DNA from: Todiramphus chloris collaris
Lineage: Eukaryota > Chordata > Aves > Coraciiformes > Alcedinidae
Direction: 5' to 3'
Assembly (NCBI GenBank): GCA_025345505.1
Contig: JANVCC010000120.1
Coordinates: forward strand, 2,392,221-2,456,220
DNA: 64,000 bases
The position numbers were made by a program, and so were the translations under genes. Each line of letters begins with the position of its first letter. The first letter of the stretch is position 1. Below are positions 1-12,917 of the stretch, piece after piece. Below the pieces are notes generated by a model. The model ran no database searches. It saw only the letters and a program-made list of their open reading frames with translations, and was not told where the DNA came from.

Positions 1-1754
1 TTCCCCTGCACAAACAGCCTCATTTTATCCATTTCGCTTGCAACAACTCGTCTTGGGGTACTTTAGGTTACCTTCAGGGGATCCCATGTCCCCTTCTCCT
101 GTCTCCCTGGTCAGGAGGTGTTTCATCTTTTGTTGGAATTAGCCCACGCCTGTGTTATCTTCTCGTTACTTTACTGTGATGTTTGACTTTGAGGACCACA
201 AGAGCACTGCCCTGCTGCTGCAGCTCTTTGCTCTCTCTCCAGTGCTCCTCCCTGGGGACCCAGCAACTCCTGGGAAGTGAGCTCAGGGTTTGTGTACATC
301 ACGGCATTGTGCAGGCACTTGGTCCAGGCTGTGGAAACCCCTGCTGCTGGCTGTGTACGCCAGGAATTTAATCAGGCATCAGCATGACTGGCAAAGCTTC
401 CACCCAGGGCACGGTGCAATGCTGGTGTCAGGCCCGAGGAGTTGTACCTGAGCACTACCCCATGCCGTAAAACTCCAAAGAGTGCAGGTCCTGCTTGTTC
501 CCGGAGGGTGGAGATGCTGGGAAGACCCAGATCTGCATTCGGTACAATTCAAATCACTTGCAAGAGCTGACTCCTGAAGCGAAGAGTACAAACGGCTAAG
601 AGGAAAATAGGGTCAGGAAAAAGGGCTTTTGTCCTGCTTTTGCAGATGAAAAACCCTGCAATTCAAAGGGTACATGACTCACCTTAAATCACCACAGGCC
701 TCTTCAGTGCAGCGTTCTCTCCGACCCACTGCAAGACCCTCTTTAGACCGTGGCACTTTCTGACACACGCACTAGTCTATTATTCTGGATGAAGCCATTT
801 CCAACTTGACTGGAGGGTAAAAGGATTTGTGTAACTTTCTGTGGCCCTGTTGCCAGCGAGAACATGTGATTTCCATTAGCATCAGCAGAAGCGATGAACC
901 CGCACCCGTGAAGGGGACAAAAAAAAGCAGCATACCCCAAGATAAAAGTGACCCCATGTAAAGGATAATACAGTTGAAGCTTTTAATCAATCCCATTAAG
1001 GAGAATTGGTATCTACACTCCTGTAATCAAAATCCTACCTGCAACACTGCCAGTCTGGCTCAGACAAGCTTGTTCCTCCTCGCAGCCTTTTTCAGATATA
1101 GAGATTGCCTTGTGCTGAGGTGATATTGAATTGATTCAAACCAAATTTTAGGATGTTTCTGGCATTAAAGTTCTTTGGGAAGGTCACTGGTTATACAGTA
1201 CGAGCAGCTTCTTTTCAATCTACTCTTTAGTTTCAATTTGCAGTTCTGCAGACAAACACAGAGTGCTCTGATTCCTGGTTTCAGAAGAAAATAAAACGAA
1301 CTCATGGGTAGAAGTCTTTGAATTTGACTGTAGCAGCTTCTCTGTGTCAGTAGCTGGACCTTGGATCTCATGCCTAAAAGCACTTTCTTTGCTGGTATGA
1401 GATGAAAGAGAAGTGCAAACCCAAAGAACTGTTGCCACACCTGGGTCTCAATGGTGTGGAGACTGCAACCTGCTCACTCACCACCAAGGGAAACCTGGGC
1501 CGGGGGGGAAGGTAGGGGGGTATAGAGGGAAAGTCAGAGACTGCAGGTCTGGGAGTGGATTAGTATTGTACAAATGGCCATAGATCCCAGTCTTGTCACG
1601 GGCGATTGAGGAGAGAAATGTGGCAGGGAATGACACATGGTATGAAAGTGGGAGCAGGCAGATCTGCAAGGTAAGGGCTCTTGGAAGTCTCCTGGAGGAC
1701 AATGTGGTGAGGCACCTGCATGATGGAAGAGTGGTAATGGGACAGGTTGAAGAC
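1..1754. other. unique non-coding sequence, nothing recognised
   Basis: I see no repeat family, exon with credible splice sites or structural RNA here. Short open frames of under 95 codons occur on both strands but overlap each other and match no family I know. Confidence 0.6.
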
Positions 1755-2222
1755 TCACAGAATCACAGAACATTAGGGGTCGGAAGGGACCTCTGGAGAT
1801 CATCGAGTCCAACCCACCTGCCAGAGCAGGATCACCCAGGGCAGGTCACATAGGAACAGATCCAGGAGGGTTTGGAATGTCTCCAGAGAAGGAGACTCCA
1901 CAGCCTCTCTGGGCAGCCTGGGCCAGGCTCTGTCACCCTCACTGTGAAAAAATTTCTTGTTATGTTTCCAGGGAACCTCCCATGTTCCAGCTTGCACCCG
2001 TTGCCCCTTGGCCTATCACTGGACGTTATTGAGCAGAGCCTGATCTTTATATATTTATAGACATGAATGAGGTCATCCCTCAGTCTCCTCTTCTCCAAGC
2101 TAAAGAGACCCAGCTCCCTCAGCCTCTCCTCAGCAGGGAGATGCTCCACTCCCTTCATCATCTCTGTGGCTCTGTGCTGGACTCTTTCAAGCAGTTCCCA
2201 GTCCTTCTTGAACTGAGGGGCC
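1755..2222 (-). mobile_element. CR1 LINE fragment, 5'-truncated 3' end
   Basis: CR1 non-LTR retrotransposon lying antisense, so its 3' tail (CACAGAATCACAGAA on the + strand) is at the left edge. The minus strand encodes the C-terminal end of the CR1 polymerase protein: APQFKKD, then [34 protein letters not shown] and FFTVRVTE. The frame loses a few codons after the VYKYIK segment and shifts near position 1935, where the family reading continues in another frame as [15 protein letters not shown]. Homology stops abruptly at the right edge just upstream of APQFKKD, the usual 5' truncation of CR1. It is a dead copy. Subfamily not assigned. Confidence 0.95.
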
Positions 2223-2933
2223 TCGATGTGCAAGAGGGGGAAATGGTAGTGGTGCTTTGACCATGACAATCTAAGGATTCCATGGAGACAAGGTTTGCAG
2301 GGAGAGGTAATATCTTCTAGGAGAACAACTGACATCACTGAGGGGAAGAAATGACTAACATTTGAGCACCCAGTCATTACAGAGCTATGAAAAAGAAATT
2401 GGGGTGAAGTATTACAAAAAGTACACGGAGAGAGAACGTGACATACGCATTTGTATAGGTGGTGGGCTGGTTGGTAGGCCAGTCTGTTGTCTGATACTCT
2501 TTCGGGGCATTTCCATTCATGCGGGCAGGGTATAAAATGTTTCTGAATCAGAGTGGAATGACTCACATTTCCCTTGTTCTCCCGTTCACTCATGTAAATG
2601 ATAACAGTAAGCTCAGGACATATAGAGCTGGATCCTTATTGCTCTCACACAATGTACATTTTTCCTTCAGTGGCCAGAACTACTGTTACGCATTATTATG
2701 CACTGCAGTCAGAGATACATTGGTGCAGTGAGCCATACAGGAGATCTATAGACAGTATGAATCAAAGCAAACATCCTCAGGGCAGGAGCCAGTGCTCTCT
2801 ATTTATGGGGAAATGGAAAATTCACTTAATCGAAAACAGCAAGTTGGAGGCAATTTTCCTTGCCAGGGGCAGCTACTAGAGGGAGACATTGCCACACTCT
2901 CGAAGCCAGGGCCACCGAATTCAGGGCAGTATT
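2223..2933. other. unique spacer between two CR1 fragments
   Basis: No recognisable gene or repeat. A long minus-strand open frame enters here from the neighbouring CR1 but loses all CR1 resemblance at the element edge. Confidence 0.55.
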
Positions 2934-3071
2934 TCATAGAGTCATAGGATGGTGGGGGTTGGAAGGGACCTCAGGAGACCATGGAGTCCAACCCCCCTGC
3001 CAAAGCAGGATCACTCGGGGCATGTTGCACAGAAACGCATCCAGATGGCTTTTGGAAGTCTCTAGAGAAGG
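2934..3071 (-). mobile_element. short CR1 LINE 3' fragment
   Basis: The left edge shows the CR1 tail (TCATAGAGTCATAGGATGG), followed by the diagnostic GGAAGGGACC and GGAGTCCAACCCCCCTGCC stretch and the AAACGCATCCAG segment, all in antisense. Resemblance ends at about 3071 inside the non-coding and extreme C-terminal part. About 140 bases remain and no coding capacity is left. Confidence 0.93.
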
Positions 3072-6000
3072 CATTTTATATACCTCTAGAGAGGTATTTC
3101 CAAATACCTCTCAAATAATAAGCAAAATGAATGCATTACTGTCAAACTCAGGTGAGAAGGACCCTTGACCGAGCGGAATGACCAGCAGTCCCTGCTATCC
3201 TCACATCTGCTTCCATCTGCAGCTGGTCCCTCACTACCTCTGCTGCTCTGGAAGCTATGGATTATTCTGGGAATCCTGAACAGCTTGTCATTTTTGCAGT
3301 GTTGAAAACCCAACCTTTCTCTTCTGCTGCCATCTTCACCCCATTTTAAAGACAGTTCCACCCCATCTGATGCATCCTCTTCAGCAGAGGGGACTCTGCG
3401 GTTGTTCGTTGACTTCCTCCGTGATTGTGATCTCCTTGCTCTTCTGCTTTCCATCTTTTCTAGCTTGTCTGCAGACCGAATTGCTCCTTTTATTTCTGAA
3501 AGGGGCTAAGGCCCTCTCTTAGTAGGGCATCTTGGAAGTGCGGCTGGTCTGCAGGTTATTTAGCATTTCAATGCCAGCACACAGGGTAAAACAGCACCAG
3601 TACTCTTTTATTCACCAGCAGTCAGTAGATCAGTTTGATTTGCTTCAGGGCTTTTTTCAGTTCATTTGGGGTTTTTAAAAATTATTTTATTTATTTATTT
3701 TTAATTTATGTTACATAGAAAGCTAACACGAGAAATTTTAACTTCTTATTTTTCTTCATTTATCTTTTAACTTTCTTATTTATCCTTTGATAAAAACGGA
3801 TCAACTAAAAGAAAGTGTTCCAGCAAGTTCTCACGAAATGATGCCACGATTGCTGAGTGGATTGCCTGCTCTTTTGACCTCCTCTGGCTGGGCTGATGTG
3901 GTTGTACAAGCTGATTGTCTTCCCTCCATTAGGACAGACAGTCAAGTGCAAATCTGACAGAGATACTTGGACTTGAAAGCACAAAGAGACAATTCTGACC
4001 ACCTTGCTTGTCTTTAGAGAAAACAGGACCCATGAATCAGATGGAAATTGCTTTAATCTTGCTATGTATTAATAATATTCAATTTCATTTATTGTGAGCA
4101 GACCTCCCCTGCCGCCTGCTACCTTCATCATTTATCCCCAGCCAATTAACTTCTTCTGCTGCAGAATTAATAAACTATTACATTATTGATGCCAAACAGC
4201 AGGTACGGCATTCTCTGTCTTTCTGACAGTGTTGTGAAGTTACGTGTATCATTGCACCGCCAAGGAGAGTTCTTCTGCATCTCCTTCTGTACCAAGCTGT
4301 GGGAGGTGATGCTCTATGCAAATCACCTCTTAAGTCTTAGCCCATCACTAACTCTGTGGCCACCCACATATGGCTTTTCTCAAAATGCTGAAACCTATCC
4401 AGTCCCTCAATGTTTCCAAAGGCAGTGGTATTGTTGAGGTCAATTAATGAGGTCAATTAATGAGGTGAAATGGTGGATTTTCCATGTTTGTGAAGATGCA
4501 CAGTCACTTTAGATATAAAAAAAAAAAATTAAAGGTAGCACTTCAGGGTAGATTCATCTCACTTAGATAGAAGTCAGCGAAGTGTGTGGTTACAGCTGAA
4601 AGAGACCCTACAGACTCCTTTCAAAGTCAGTGAAGAGAGACAGGCACTGTGAGGAGCAATTCTTCTAACCAGTGTAGACATCTATTTCAAGACGAGATAA
4701 AACGCACCCCAAGCAGCACTGACTCTGCCAACTGGGTCTGCCTCAGAGACGCCTGCACTGCAAATATCTCCATGTAACTGGAGAAACCTCTTGCTGAGCA
4801 ATCTCCAGTCTTTCAGAAGGTCACCCATGCTACCTTCTCTTGAGGTGGGTGAGGTGTGAAAGCCAAGGGAGACTGCGTAACTGGCTCCTCCTGGTGTCAA
4901 GCCTTTAGAAGCCAGGCTTTGGAAAGGTGAGTCTGGAGACATAGGTTTGTCAACACATAGTAGGGCACAGTGATGTGGTGATGAGGTCCTTAGTGATTCC
5001 AAGATGCCTTCTGTGAAATACCAGAGTCATCTGGTCCCAGGTGGCTTCTGCAATTCCCTTCCTACCTAATGACCTGCACAATGAACCCACCCGTTACCAG
5101 AGACTGCTGATGGGAGCTGCTTCTCTCTTCCAAATGCTACAATTGTTTGTGCCCCTTGTGCAGCACAAAAAGGATTTTTAGTGCAGTAAATGTAACTTAT
5201 CTCCACCAAAAAAAGCCACTCTTCAGTGTCATGACTATAAGCAGCTTTTACGTTGCCTCAGATCCTTAGACTCTCTGCCCTCACAGGAAGCTCTAAAGCA
5301 GAGGATAGTGTTGGACAAAGCCATGGCTCTGCCAAGCAGGTTTTTGTTTGGAAATACAGGTTTGTTCAGACCTGTTTTGTTTTTTTTGGGTTTTTTTTTG
5401 AGGGAATTCATCTTTTCTGTAAGCAAAAATTTCTTAGACCTACAATACCTCCTTTTTTTCAGCCAGAAATAGTAAACAGGGCCTGATTTCCCCTTACTGA
5501 AAAGACCAGGCTGTTTTCTTCTGGGCTAACTGTGACTGAGGTCAGAAGGCTAAGGGCTCCCTAGGACCCCTTCAGTGTCTGCACTGCATCCTGTATCTTC
5601 TGTGGCCCAGGTGAACGCACCAGCCCGTCACCTACTCTGGATGTGTGACTTTGCTGGTGAGCTTGTGTTGGAGCTTTTCCATTTCTGTAACTGAGCCCTG
5701 CAGCAGAGACTGTCTCTGATGAACACCCGAACTGCGTCTGTCTCTTCCTGCATGCGATTCTCAACTCTTCTGGTCTCTCAGTGGGGGGAAAAAAAAAAGA
5801 ACAACATAAAACCCATAAACCAAACAACTCACCAGCTACCCAGCCAAGCAACCTGCCCCGCCTCCCAAAATATTGCTCTTTTGTTGGGATAGGAAATAAA
5901 CAAATGTTGAAATATTTGTCTGGTTTCTGCAGTGATAAACCCCTCCCTGCTCTGCAGTGGGCTGAAGGCTCCATTTCTGGCTCGTGTAAAGTTTTATTTA

Positions 6001-6883
6001 AAAACTGAAAAATCCATGTAAACAAAGTTGAAGTGCCATTGTTTCTAAAGACAGCTCTGGGCTTTTCTCTATGGTAACCTCGCAGAAGGTAATTAGGGAG
6101 CCATGGCAACAGCTACACCTCCCAGCGCACTGTCTGCTTGCTCTCAAATACTCTGCAAGCTCCAAAACATACAGGCAAGCATCCTGGGGATGCCGGGCTG
6201 GTTTACATTATGTAAGAGGCAACTTGATGTTTCCCAACATCACATGGGGCTTTGTTTTTTAACAACATTCTGTTTATTTCTGCTCCAGTGTGTGAACAGG
6301 AGACACTGGCCAAGAGCTGTGATCACATGTCCTTACTCAGGAAGCTTTGCTGGTTGTGAATTATCCCATGCTGTGCTTGGATCCGTGTCCTGCAGCCATC
6401 TCTGCCATGAGGAAGATGCTCTATAGCTGGGGAGAAATGGTGGCCTCGGTGTTCAGCCCACCCAAGATTGGAGCTGTGTGCTTTGGAGCTCTTGGGATTT
6501 TGCTCCATTGCTAATCTCGGTTTTATCAACTTTGCAGTTCTCTCTCTTGTACTCTGTGCCCTGTCATTCCCTGGTGAGTATCTACAGCGTTGGTACCCAC
6601 CCATCCCTACTGGTGGTACCATTGGTACCTCCTCCCTCATATATACAACAGGAACTCTGAGAGCACCCAAAATGCACTGTGGCTAAAACCCCTGTGCAGG
6701 GGTGGAAAGCAGTGAAGCTTTGTGCTAGATGTGACATCCAAGCACCCAAAACAGAGGCTTTCACCAGCTTTGCACAAGCACTTTCCTCTTTGTAAAATGG
6801 GCCAAGAACGTTGGTCTGCTTATGAAGTTCTTAAGAATTTTTTCTCTGACTTTACTTCAGTGGCAATCTTCCATCTCTGGTAT
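3072..6883. other. non-coding stretch with minor simple repeats
   Basis: No gene or transposon recognised. Visible low-complexity items are an AT-rich TTTATTTATTTATTT patch near 3680-3710, a tandem pair of a 13-base unit (AGGTCAATTAATG) at about 4436-4461, a run of 12 A at 4517-4528 and T-runs near 5379-5399. A 182-codon minus-strand open frame at 5561-6109 matches no family I know and has no supporting signals. Confidence 0.5.
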
Positions 6884-7303
6884 GAAGTGTGTCCAAAGGA
6901 GGGCAACAAAGCTGGGGATGCTGGGGTTGTTCAGCCTGGAGAGAAGGAGGCTGAGGGGAGACCTTCTGGCTCTGACAGCTCCTGACAGGAGGTTGGAGCC
7001 AGGGGGGTTGGGCTCTGCTCCCAAGGAACAAGTGACAAGACAAGAGGAACTGGCCTCAAGTTGCCCCAGGGGAGGTTTAGATTGGAGCTGAGGAACAATT
7101 TCTTCCCCTTGAGGGTTGTCCAGGGCTGTGCCAGGCTGTCCAGGGCAGTGGTGGAGTCCCCATGATCCCTGGAGGGGTTTCCAAGCCATGGAGCTGTGGT
7201 GCTGAGGGACAGGGGTCAGTGTTTCCCTGTCAGTGCTGGGGGAACAGGTAGACTTAATGATCTTCAAGGTCTTCTCCAACCAAAACAACTCTGATTCTAT
7301 GAT
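6884..7303 (+). mobile_element. CR1 LINE fragment with complete 3' end
   Basis: Sense-oriented CR1. The + strand reads the C-terminal polymerase region as CVQRRATKLG, then [18 protein letters not shown], with a stop inside and a continuation in another frame. The 3' end is intact: CTTCTCCAACC followed by TGATTCTATGAT. Compared with the related copy at 12918-13310 it lacks about 40 bases just after the AAAGCTGG segment. Both copies share a distinctive middle (GAGGTTGGAGCCAGGGGGGT and CAATTTCTTCCCCTTGAGGG), and by eye they agree at about 93% over roughly 250 bases, so they belong to one subfamily. Confidence 0.95.
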
Positions 7304-9201
7304 CAAGCCACTCCTTGCTGCTGCCATACAAGGTCCCATGACCAGGCACTGGGGGTCAGAGGGGAAGCAGAGAGGAGGAGAGCACGTCCTGTCCCCCTTG
7401 CCCATACCAGTTGTGTCTGTCCCCAGACACCAAGGACAGCAGCAGCAATTTCTGCTAAAGAGCGGAATGGTTTGGAGCACATTTAAGCTTCTCCACCCAC
7501 TTAAGCAAGGTATTTAGACACAACAGGTCTCTGGTTTGGAGCTGACAGACGTTTACTGTAGGAAGACACAAAAGCTGTAATTTCCCATAATGAACAGCAA
7601 CTGCTTATTAGCTGATCTCTCCTTTCCTAGTTTTGTTTTATGTGTGATCTTGACAGAACTGCAGCCGCTCTCCGCTGCAGGTGGGAGGTAAGAAGTAAAC
7701 TGAAATATGCGGGAAGAAAGAAAGAGTGTATCAGAAAAATGCAGGAAGAGAAATGAAAATGTTTTGCAGAAAAGGATCAAAGAAGGTGGGTTCAGGTAAC
7801 CTTTTCCTCCCGGGATGAGTATTTCAGCCTGACTTACCTGTGGGGGGGAGCACAGTGGTTTCCAATCTCCTCTCCACTGCTCAAGATCGGGCCTGGATGC
7901 TCTGTTTTAATTTCTTCCTCTGAGGCTGTGGCTGATAAAAAACATACAGAGCTGATTCAGCTCGAGGGCCTAAGTGGCACCCAGTGATTCTCTCAGCGTT
8001 TCTTCCGAGCGGGCATTGTGAAGGCTCCTCTGCCTGCCTGCTTTTGCCATCTGATTTCAATTTGTGATAGCTCGGAGTCTCACCTACAGCTCTGTTTCCC
8101 TGAATGATCCATAAATGAACATGATTTGAGTGTTTTGTGAGCTCTATTTTGTTGGAAGGAATGGGTCTTTTTATCTCCCAAGAGCCTAACAAGTCACAGG
8201 ACTGTAATTACCACCGAATGATCTCGATGGGGGTGAGACAGGTGGGTCTGAAGATAAAGGACAAGCAGCCACACCATAGTCATCACAACCACTAGAGTCT
8301 AACTAGGACTCTGGGGCTGTCTCTGCAGGAAGGCTGGCTCTGAATGGACTGTGGAGAGAAAATAACACTCTCATGCCCTCTTGGCAGCCCCATTAGTGTT
8401 GTAAAGAGACTGGCAGAGCAAGGCAAGGGTTTGAACTGTCATTGTCTACCTTGCAATCATTCTGCAAGGGGAGTATCATCATCTTCCAGGCTGTCCATCA
8501 GGGAAGAAAATTCCCCCTCCAAGAAGAGGCAAGTGGAGAAATGTCTCGACGAGGATTGTTAACACGTAAATGCCGTCACCCTGAGTTCTTTTTTCTGCTG
8601 TGTTCCCATCCCAAGAAAGTTCTTTCTATTGTAAACTCTTGGTATCCCTGTTTGCAAGAAGGAATGGTATAACACAGACCTGGCTCTGGCTGTGCTCACT
8701 GGATGGGGTTGCTGAAAGAGATGGGGTGGGGGATGCTGGTGGATGGACCTAATCCTTTTCACTACCACACAGACTGGTGGTTACACCGAAGAGTTAAAAG
8801 CTGACAGGAGTGATCAGCTTTAGAAGGTGTGGTTATGCACAGAAGCTATCATCAGACATTACAACCTTCATCATTACTGGACTTACATGGGCAAACCCAA
8901 GAATGCTCCCAATATGGAATGTTCCCAATACATGAACCAAAGGAGCAAACAGGTTAATACAGGTAACAACCAGCTCCCACCCTGTGCACATGAGCCAGGG
9001 AAGACTAAGGAGTGTGTGGGGTGGACGGAGCCCAGCACATGCTCCGTGGCAGTGTGCTGCAGGCAACACTGTCTCTACTCAGGGAATTTTTGCTTCATTT
9101 AATTTCTTGCCAATTAACACCAACTTCTGATGCATATTTGGGTACTGAGAAAAAAAAACCCAACCTAACGCAGAAGTTAATTAAAAGCCACTGAAGAAAA
9201 C
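7304..9201. other. unique non-coding sequence
   Basis: Nothing recognised. The stretch near 8440-8500 faintly resembles an antisense MIR core, but too weakly to call. Confidence 0.5.
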
Positions 9202-9430
9202 ACATAGAATCATAAAGGTTGGAACTGACCTTCAAGATCATCAAGTCCAAATGTCTACTGAACATTACCATGACCACTAAACCATGGCCTGAAGTGCCAT
9301 GTTTTGAACCCCTCCATGGATGCTGACTCCACCTGGACAGCTTGTTCCAAGGCCTCACCACTCTCTCAAGAAAGAAATTTTTCCTAATTTCCAACCCAAA
9401 CCTCCCCATGCACAACACATTGCCTGCCAT
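9202..9430 (-). mobile_element. CR1 LINE 3' fragment, a different subfamily
   Basis: Antisense CR1. The left edge is ACATAGAATCATAAAGGTTG, followed by GACCTTCAAGATCATCAAGT, a signature of an older CR1 group than the one carrying GGGACCTCTGGAGATCA elsewhere in this window. Further right come CCATGGATGCTGACTCCACC and AAGAAATTTTTCCTAATTTC, the segment encoding the conserved KKFF-type end of the CR1 protein. Resemblance fades at about 9430. The frame is broken. Confidence 0.88.
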
Positions 9431-9639
9431 GCCCTGGGCCTCATCTAGAACCACAGACTTTCCCCTCTCCCCCCAGTCCTTCGCAGTCTGTAGGCAGTGA
9501 CGGGCGATGCTGCTCTTTGCTTGCTCGTGCTCTTCCTCCCCTCAAACCTTGGTTACCCATGGCTGCAGCCCCTCAGGGGTGTCCCTGCCCTGGCTGTGGA
9601 CCTGGCGTGACTCAAACCCCTGTGATTTACACCTGGGAG

Positions 9640-10060
9640 GAGAGCAGAGAGCACCGAGCGAGCCCCACTAAACCTCGTCGGGAGGCTTTAGCGTTCCCCG
9701 TCGGGTCTCTGCAGCGGAGGCTGCGATATTAATATCCATCCTGCTGTCACTTCGCTGAAATGACAATGGACTGACTGCATGAAGCGCCCTGTCAGCTATT
9801 CATTAAACGCCTGATTGAAGACTGTCACCCGTGCCTTTTCTCTTTTAATTAAAATGGGCGCTTTTGATGGCAGGCTGGAAACCAGCATGCGGACTGGGTA
9901 GCTCTGGGTTCCTGCTGCTGGGCTGGGGGAGCCTGGGGAGGGTACTTTGCCCCACTCCCCTCTCTGCTCTCCGATTTTGACTTTGGAGAGAGTGTTAATT
10001 AAAAACTGTTTCAAGGATTCATCTGCCGAGGCTCCTTTCTTAATTAGCACACCCTATTAG
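9640..10060. promoter_or_regulatory. candidate conserved non-coding element
   Basis: The left third has several CpGs (GAGCGAGCC, CTCGTCGGGAGG, CCCCGTCGGGTC, GCAGCGGAGG). It passes into a block with ATTAATATCC, TTCATTAAACGC, TTTTAATTAAAATGG, GTTAATTAAAAAC and TTAATTAGC. Repeated TAATTA cores, absence of simple repeats and no coding signal are typical of developmental enhancers in vertebrate gene deserts. Conservation cannot be seen from one sequence, so this is inference. Confidence 0.3.
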
Positions 10061-10849
10061 CAGTAAAACTGTGTAACACAAACAAGGTTTTACATATCTT
10101 CCCATTTGCTGGAGCAGTAACAGAAGATGGATGATCTGTGGGTGTTGCAGCTGATTAGGAGCCAGATTTTTGTTTTCTCTGTCCCTGGGTGTTATGATGT
10201 CTAGATGAGGGAGATTTCATCTGTGTCAACGACCCTGGAAAGCGAGGCATGTGTGTGCGGAGGGCTAGCTAACAGCGGTCTGGGCGGCAGTTAGCACAAG
10301 CCGAGCGTGTTCACATAGTGGAGACCAGCTCCCAGAGGTGCTACAAAAGACCAGAACAGCAAGAGCAAAGAATAAATACATTCAGTCAGAAAAATGGATT
10401 TGTCGGTGCTGAAACACATGACCCCGATCCTCTCTGCACGCTCCATTTGCAGGGGACAGCGCTCAACGCTCCGCAAATCTGGACGCCTCATTCCAGTGTT
10501 TCAACCCCCAGTTATGCCCCAGTCTGCCAGGCTGTGGTTGCATTGGGAGCCGTGGGAGATGCAGCCGAGCATCCTTCTCTGCTCACCGCTTCAAACAGCA
10601 CGGCAAAGAGCTCAGCCCAAACCACCGCTTTGGGAACCTCCACCTTGGCTGGTGGTGCCGGTTCGTGCCAGTGATATTTATAGGGAGCCACATGCCTGTG
10701 GCATGAAATGATGGAGAGTGGTTATTTTGGAATTCTTCAGAGGAATACAAAGCCCAAATATTATATGCAAGCGTAGAGTCTCCAAAAACCCTATTAACAG
10801 TCTTCCCCTTCATTATTCCTTTGATTTGCATAGTGCTGTCTTAATGCAG

Positions 10850-11105
10850 ACTAAATGTAATTATTTCTCATTGCTGTGTTGCCTGTATTAGTAAAAGCTA
10901 ATGCCAGAGGGCCTTGTTCAAAAACTGCCTGTATAAATATTGTTAAAAATAAATGCATAACATTAATTCTCCATCGTTCATGTCACTGTTTATTTAATGC
11001 TCTAAAAAGCTAATTACCACTAATTTTATTCTACATCTTCTTCAGGTCTTACAGTCTCGGCACCGTAAGATAAAAGAATTAATTGTTAATTAGCATACCT
11101 TTTTT
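10850..11105. promoter_or_regulatory. candidate conserved non-coding element, TAATTA-rich
   Basis: An AT-rich block with repeated homeodomain-type cores: GTAATTATT, AACATTAATTC, AGCTAATTACCACTAATTTT, AAGAATTAATTG and TTAATTAGCAT. It also has TATAAATATTG and AAATAAATGCATAAC. There is no simple repeat and no useful open frame. The look is that of a vertebrate ultraconserved-type enhancer, inferred from composition only. Confidence 0.33.
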
Positions 11106-12917
11106 TGGAGAACACTTTTTGCTTTATCAAAGATTACAAGAGGAGTAAGAGAGGGGGAAGGGGAAGAAATGAAGCTCTCAATATTTCTGCCAGCTACGGT
11201 GCCAAAATGGGCTTTTTCTTAAACAACAACACAAAACTTTTATCTGGCCCTGGGGAGGAGAAGTACAAGCTATGGTGTGTGAAGCCAATAAAAAGCATCA
11301 GTATTATTATTAGTTTTCCTTGCACTGGATGTCTGAACACATTGTACCCGACTGTGTCTGCAGGCTGATGGATTTGTAAAAGGGGAAATGATGTCGCCGG
11401 AATTTCAGACATCCACCACCAAAAGCCAGGGTGCCCTTTGCTGTGGAACAACCTGGGAGGCAGCGGGAACGTTACCTCTGAACATTGACTCGGAACATCA
11501 GCATGGCGAGAACTGCATCCGAGGAGCACTGGTGGGGGATGCCAAGCATCGCAATGCCCGCGCCCAGGCATCCTCATGCCCAGGGGAAACCAGAGAGACC
11601 TCCAAGCTGGGTAACCAGGAATGAGATGTTTCACCTTTCCACGTGCTCCAAAAGTCTAAATGCAGGCAAAATCACCACACAGAATTAGGTTTACACCACT
11701 CACCTGAAGGCCTGTGCTTGTTGCCTCACTTTACTCCATCCCTCTCCCAGCCTTAGCTGTGCCTCTCGGACTCAGATGACACGAGCAGGACCCATGTAGA
11801 AGATGTTCAGGCAAGAGGGAAGGGGAAGAACTCTAGCATATGCAGCAGTGCCAACATGACTTCTGCACCCTTTTTATTCTGAGGCAGAGAAGGTGTCAGA
11901 AATTTCTCCAGAGCTTGGTGGTCACAGCGTATGCTGCCCCGTGGGCTCTCCCCCACACATAGTGCCTTCCCTCCATGCTGAGGACAGGTTCCTGATGGAC
12001 AGACCTAAGGGCAATGGAGACCTACCCATCTTTCTACCCTTTTCTGGGGCCTTCCTGGTCCAGAGCAGATGGGATTTCATGGAAGGGATAAATCAGGGGT
12101 GGTGGGCTCCCATGGGAAGGCAGCAGTTCTACTCCTGCCCTCATTTCAGGATTCCACCCACCAGCCTCCATTCCTGCCCTGTCCCACCCATACATGTTGC
12201 GGGCAGAGATGTTTATGGTGAGCTTGACCTTGACAGCAGCAGCTTTGCAGGTCATAGGAAAGGACATTTCACCAACTTTGTCTTGCAGAAGCCAGGACCT
12301 TGTCAAACATCACCATGCTGATGTACCAAACATCCTCCTGGCTTAAGCCTCAGGTCAGACAAGAGGGGCAACACTGAGCTGGGTTTAGCCCTAATAGCAG
12401 TTTCCTTGTCCTTGTGTCCAAGTTTTCAGCCATTCCCTCCCACAAATTCTCCAATACCTCCCCAGGACAATGGGCCACCATTCATCTCGGCTGCAACAAG
12501 CACGTCTCGGAGCCTCACCGTTCGCTGTTGAGATGGAAGCACGGCGTTTCTGCCAGAGCAGACTTGCTGCCTTTGTGATGTATTTATAGGTACATTGCTT
12601 TTCTCTCTGGCTAATTGGAAATGTCAAGGAACTTTTAATTTGTAACAATGAAGTGAAACTCTTCCGCCTCTGTATTTACATAAATTAGGGGGAGTTTGCA
12701 CACATTCATTTCCTGGTAGAAAAAACAAAAAAAAAGAAACAAATTTAGGATGAGTTTCTTATTTGAAATATTCATGAAGCCCGGCGTAAAAATATAGGAA
12801 CTGACTAGACAGACTTGTCAGAAAAACATAAATTAAGGACAGATCCATGGGGACAGTTTAAAAGCATGTCCTGGTAGGCTTTTGGTAGGCATGTTCCTGA
12901 TACGGCTCCTCACTCCC

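Larger units (their letters stand above)
9431..12917. other. unique non-coding sequence with regulatory-looking blocks
   Basis: No gene or transposon recognised. This stretch contains two AT-rich, homeodomain-site-rich blocks listed separately (9640-10060 and 10850-11105). A third AT-rich block lies at 12560-12830. Confidence 0.5.

Noticed and set aside
1832-2593. 253-codon minus-strand frame taken as a gene
   Set aside because: Its C-terminal half is a decayed CR1 polymerase end and the N-terminal half is unrelated flanking DNA. It is a fusion by chance at the truncation point.
3081-3096. TACCTCTAGAGAGGTA inverted repeat
   Set aside because: Seven-base arms around two bases at a CR1 edge. 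Short palindromes like this are common by chance.
5561-6109. 182-codon minus-strand open frame
   Set aside because: No recognisable domain, poly-A/T stretch read as Phe/Pro and Lys runs, and no splice or promoter support. One frame of this length is expected by chance in 64 kb over six frames.
6591-6632. Cluster of three GGTACC palindromes
   Set aside because: Visually striking but short, without further structure or any known element.
8440-8510. Antisense MIR-like resemblance
   Set aside because: Only a loose match to the core (CAATCATTCTGCAAGGGGAG) without the other diagnostic segments in order.
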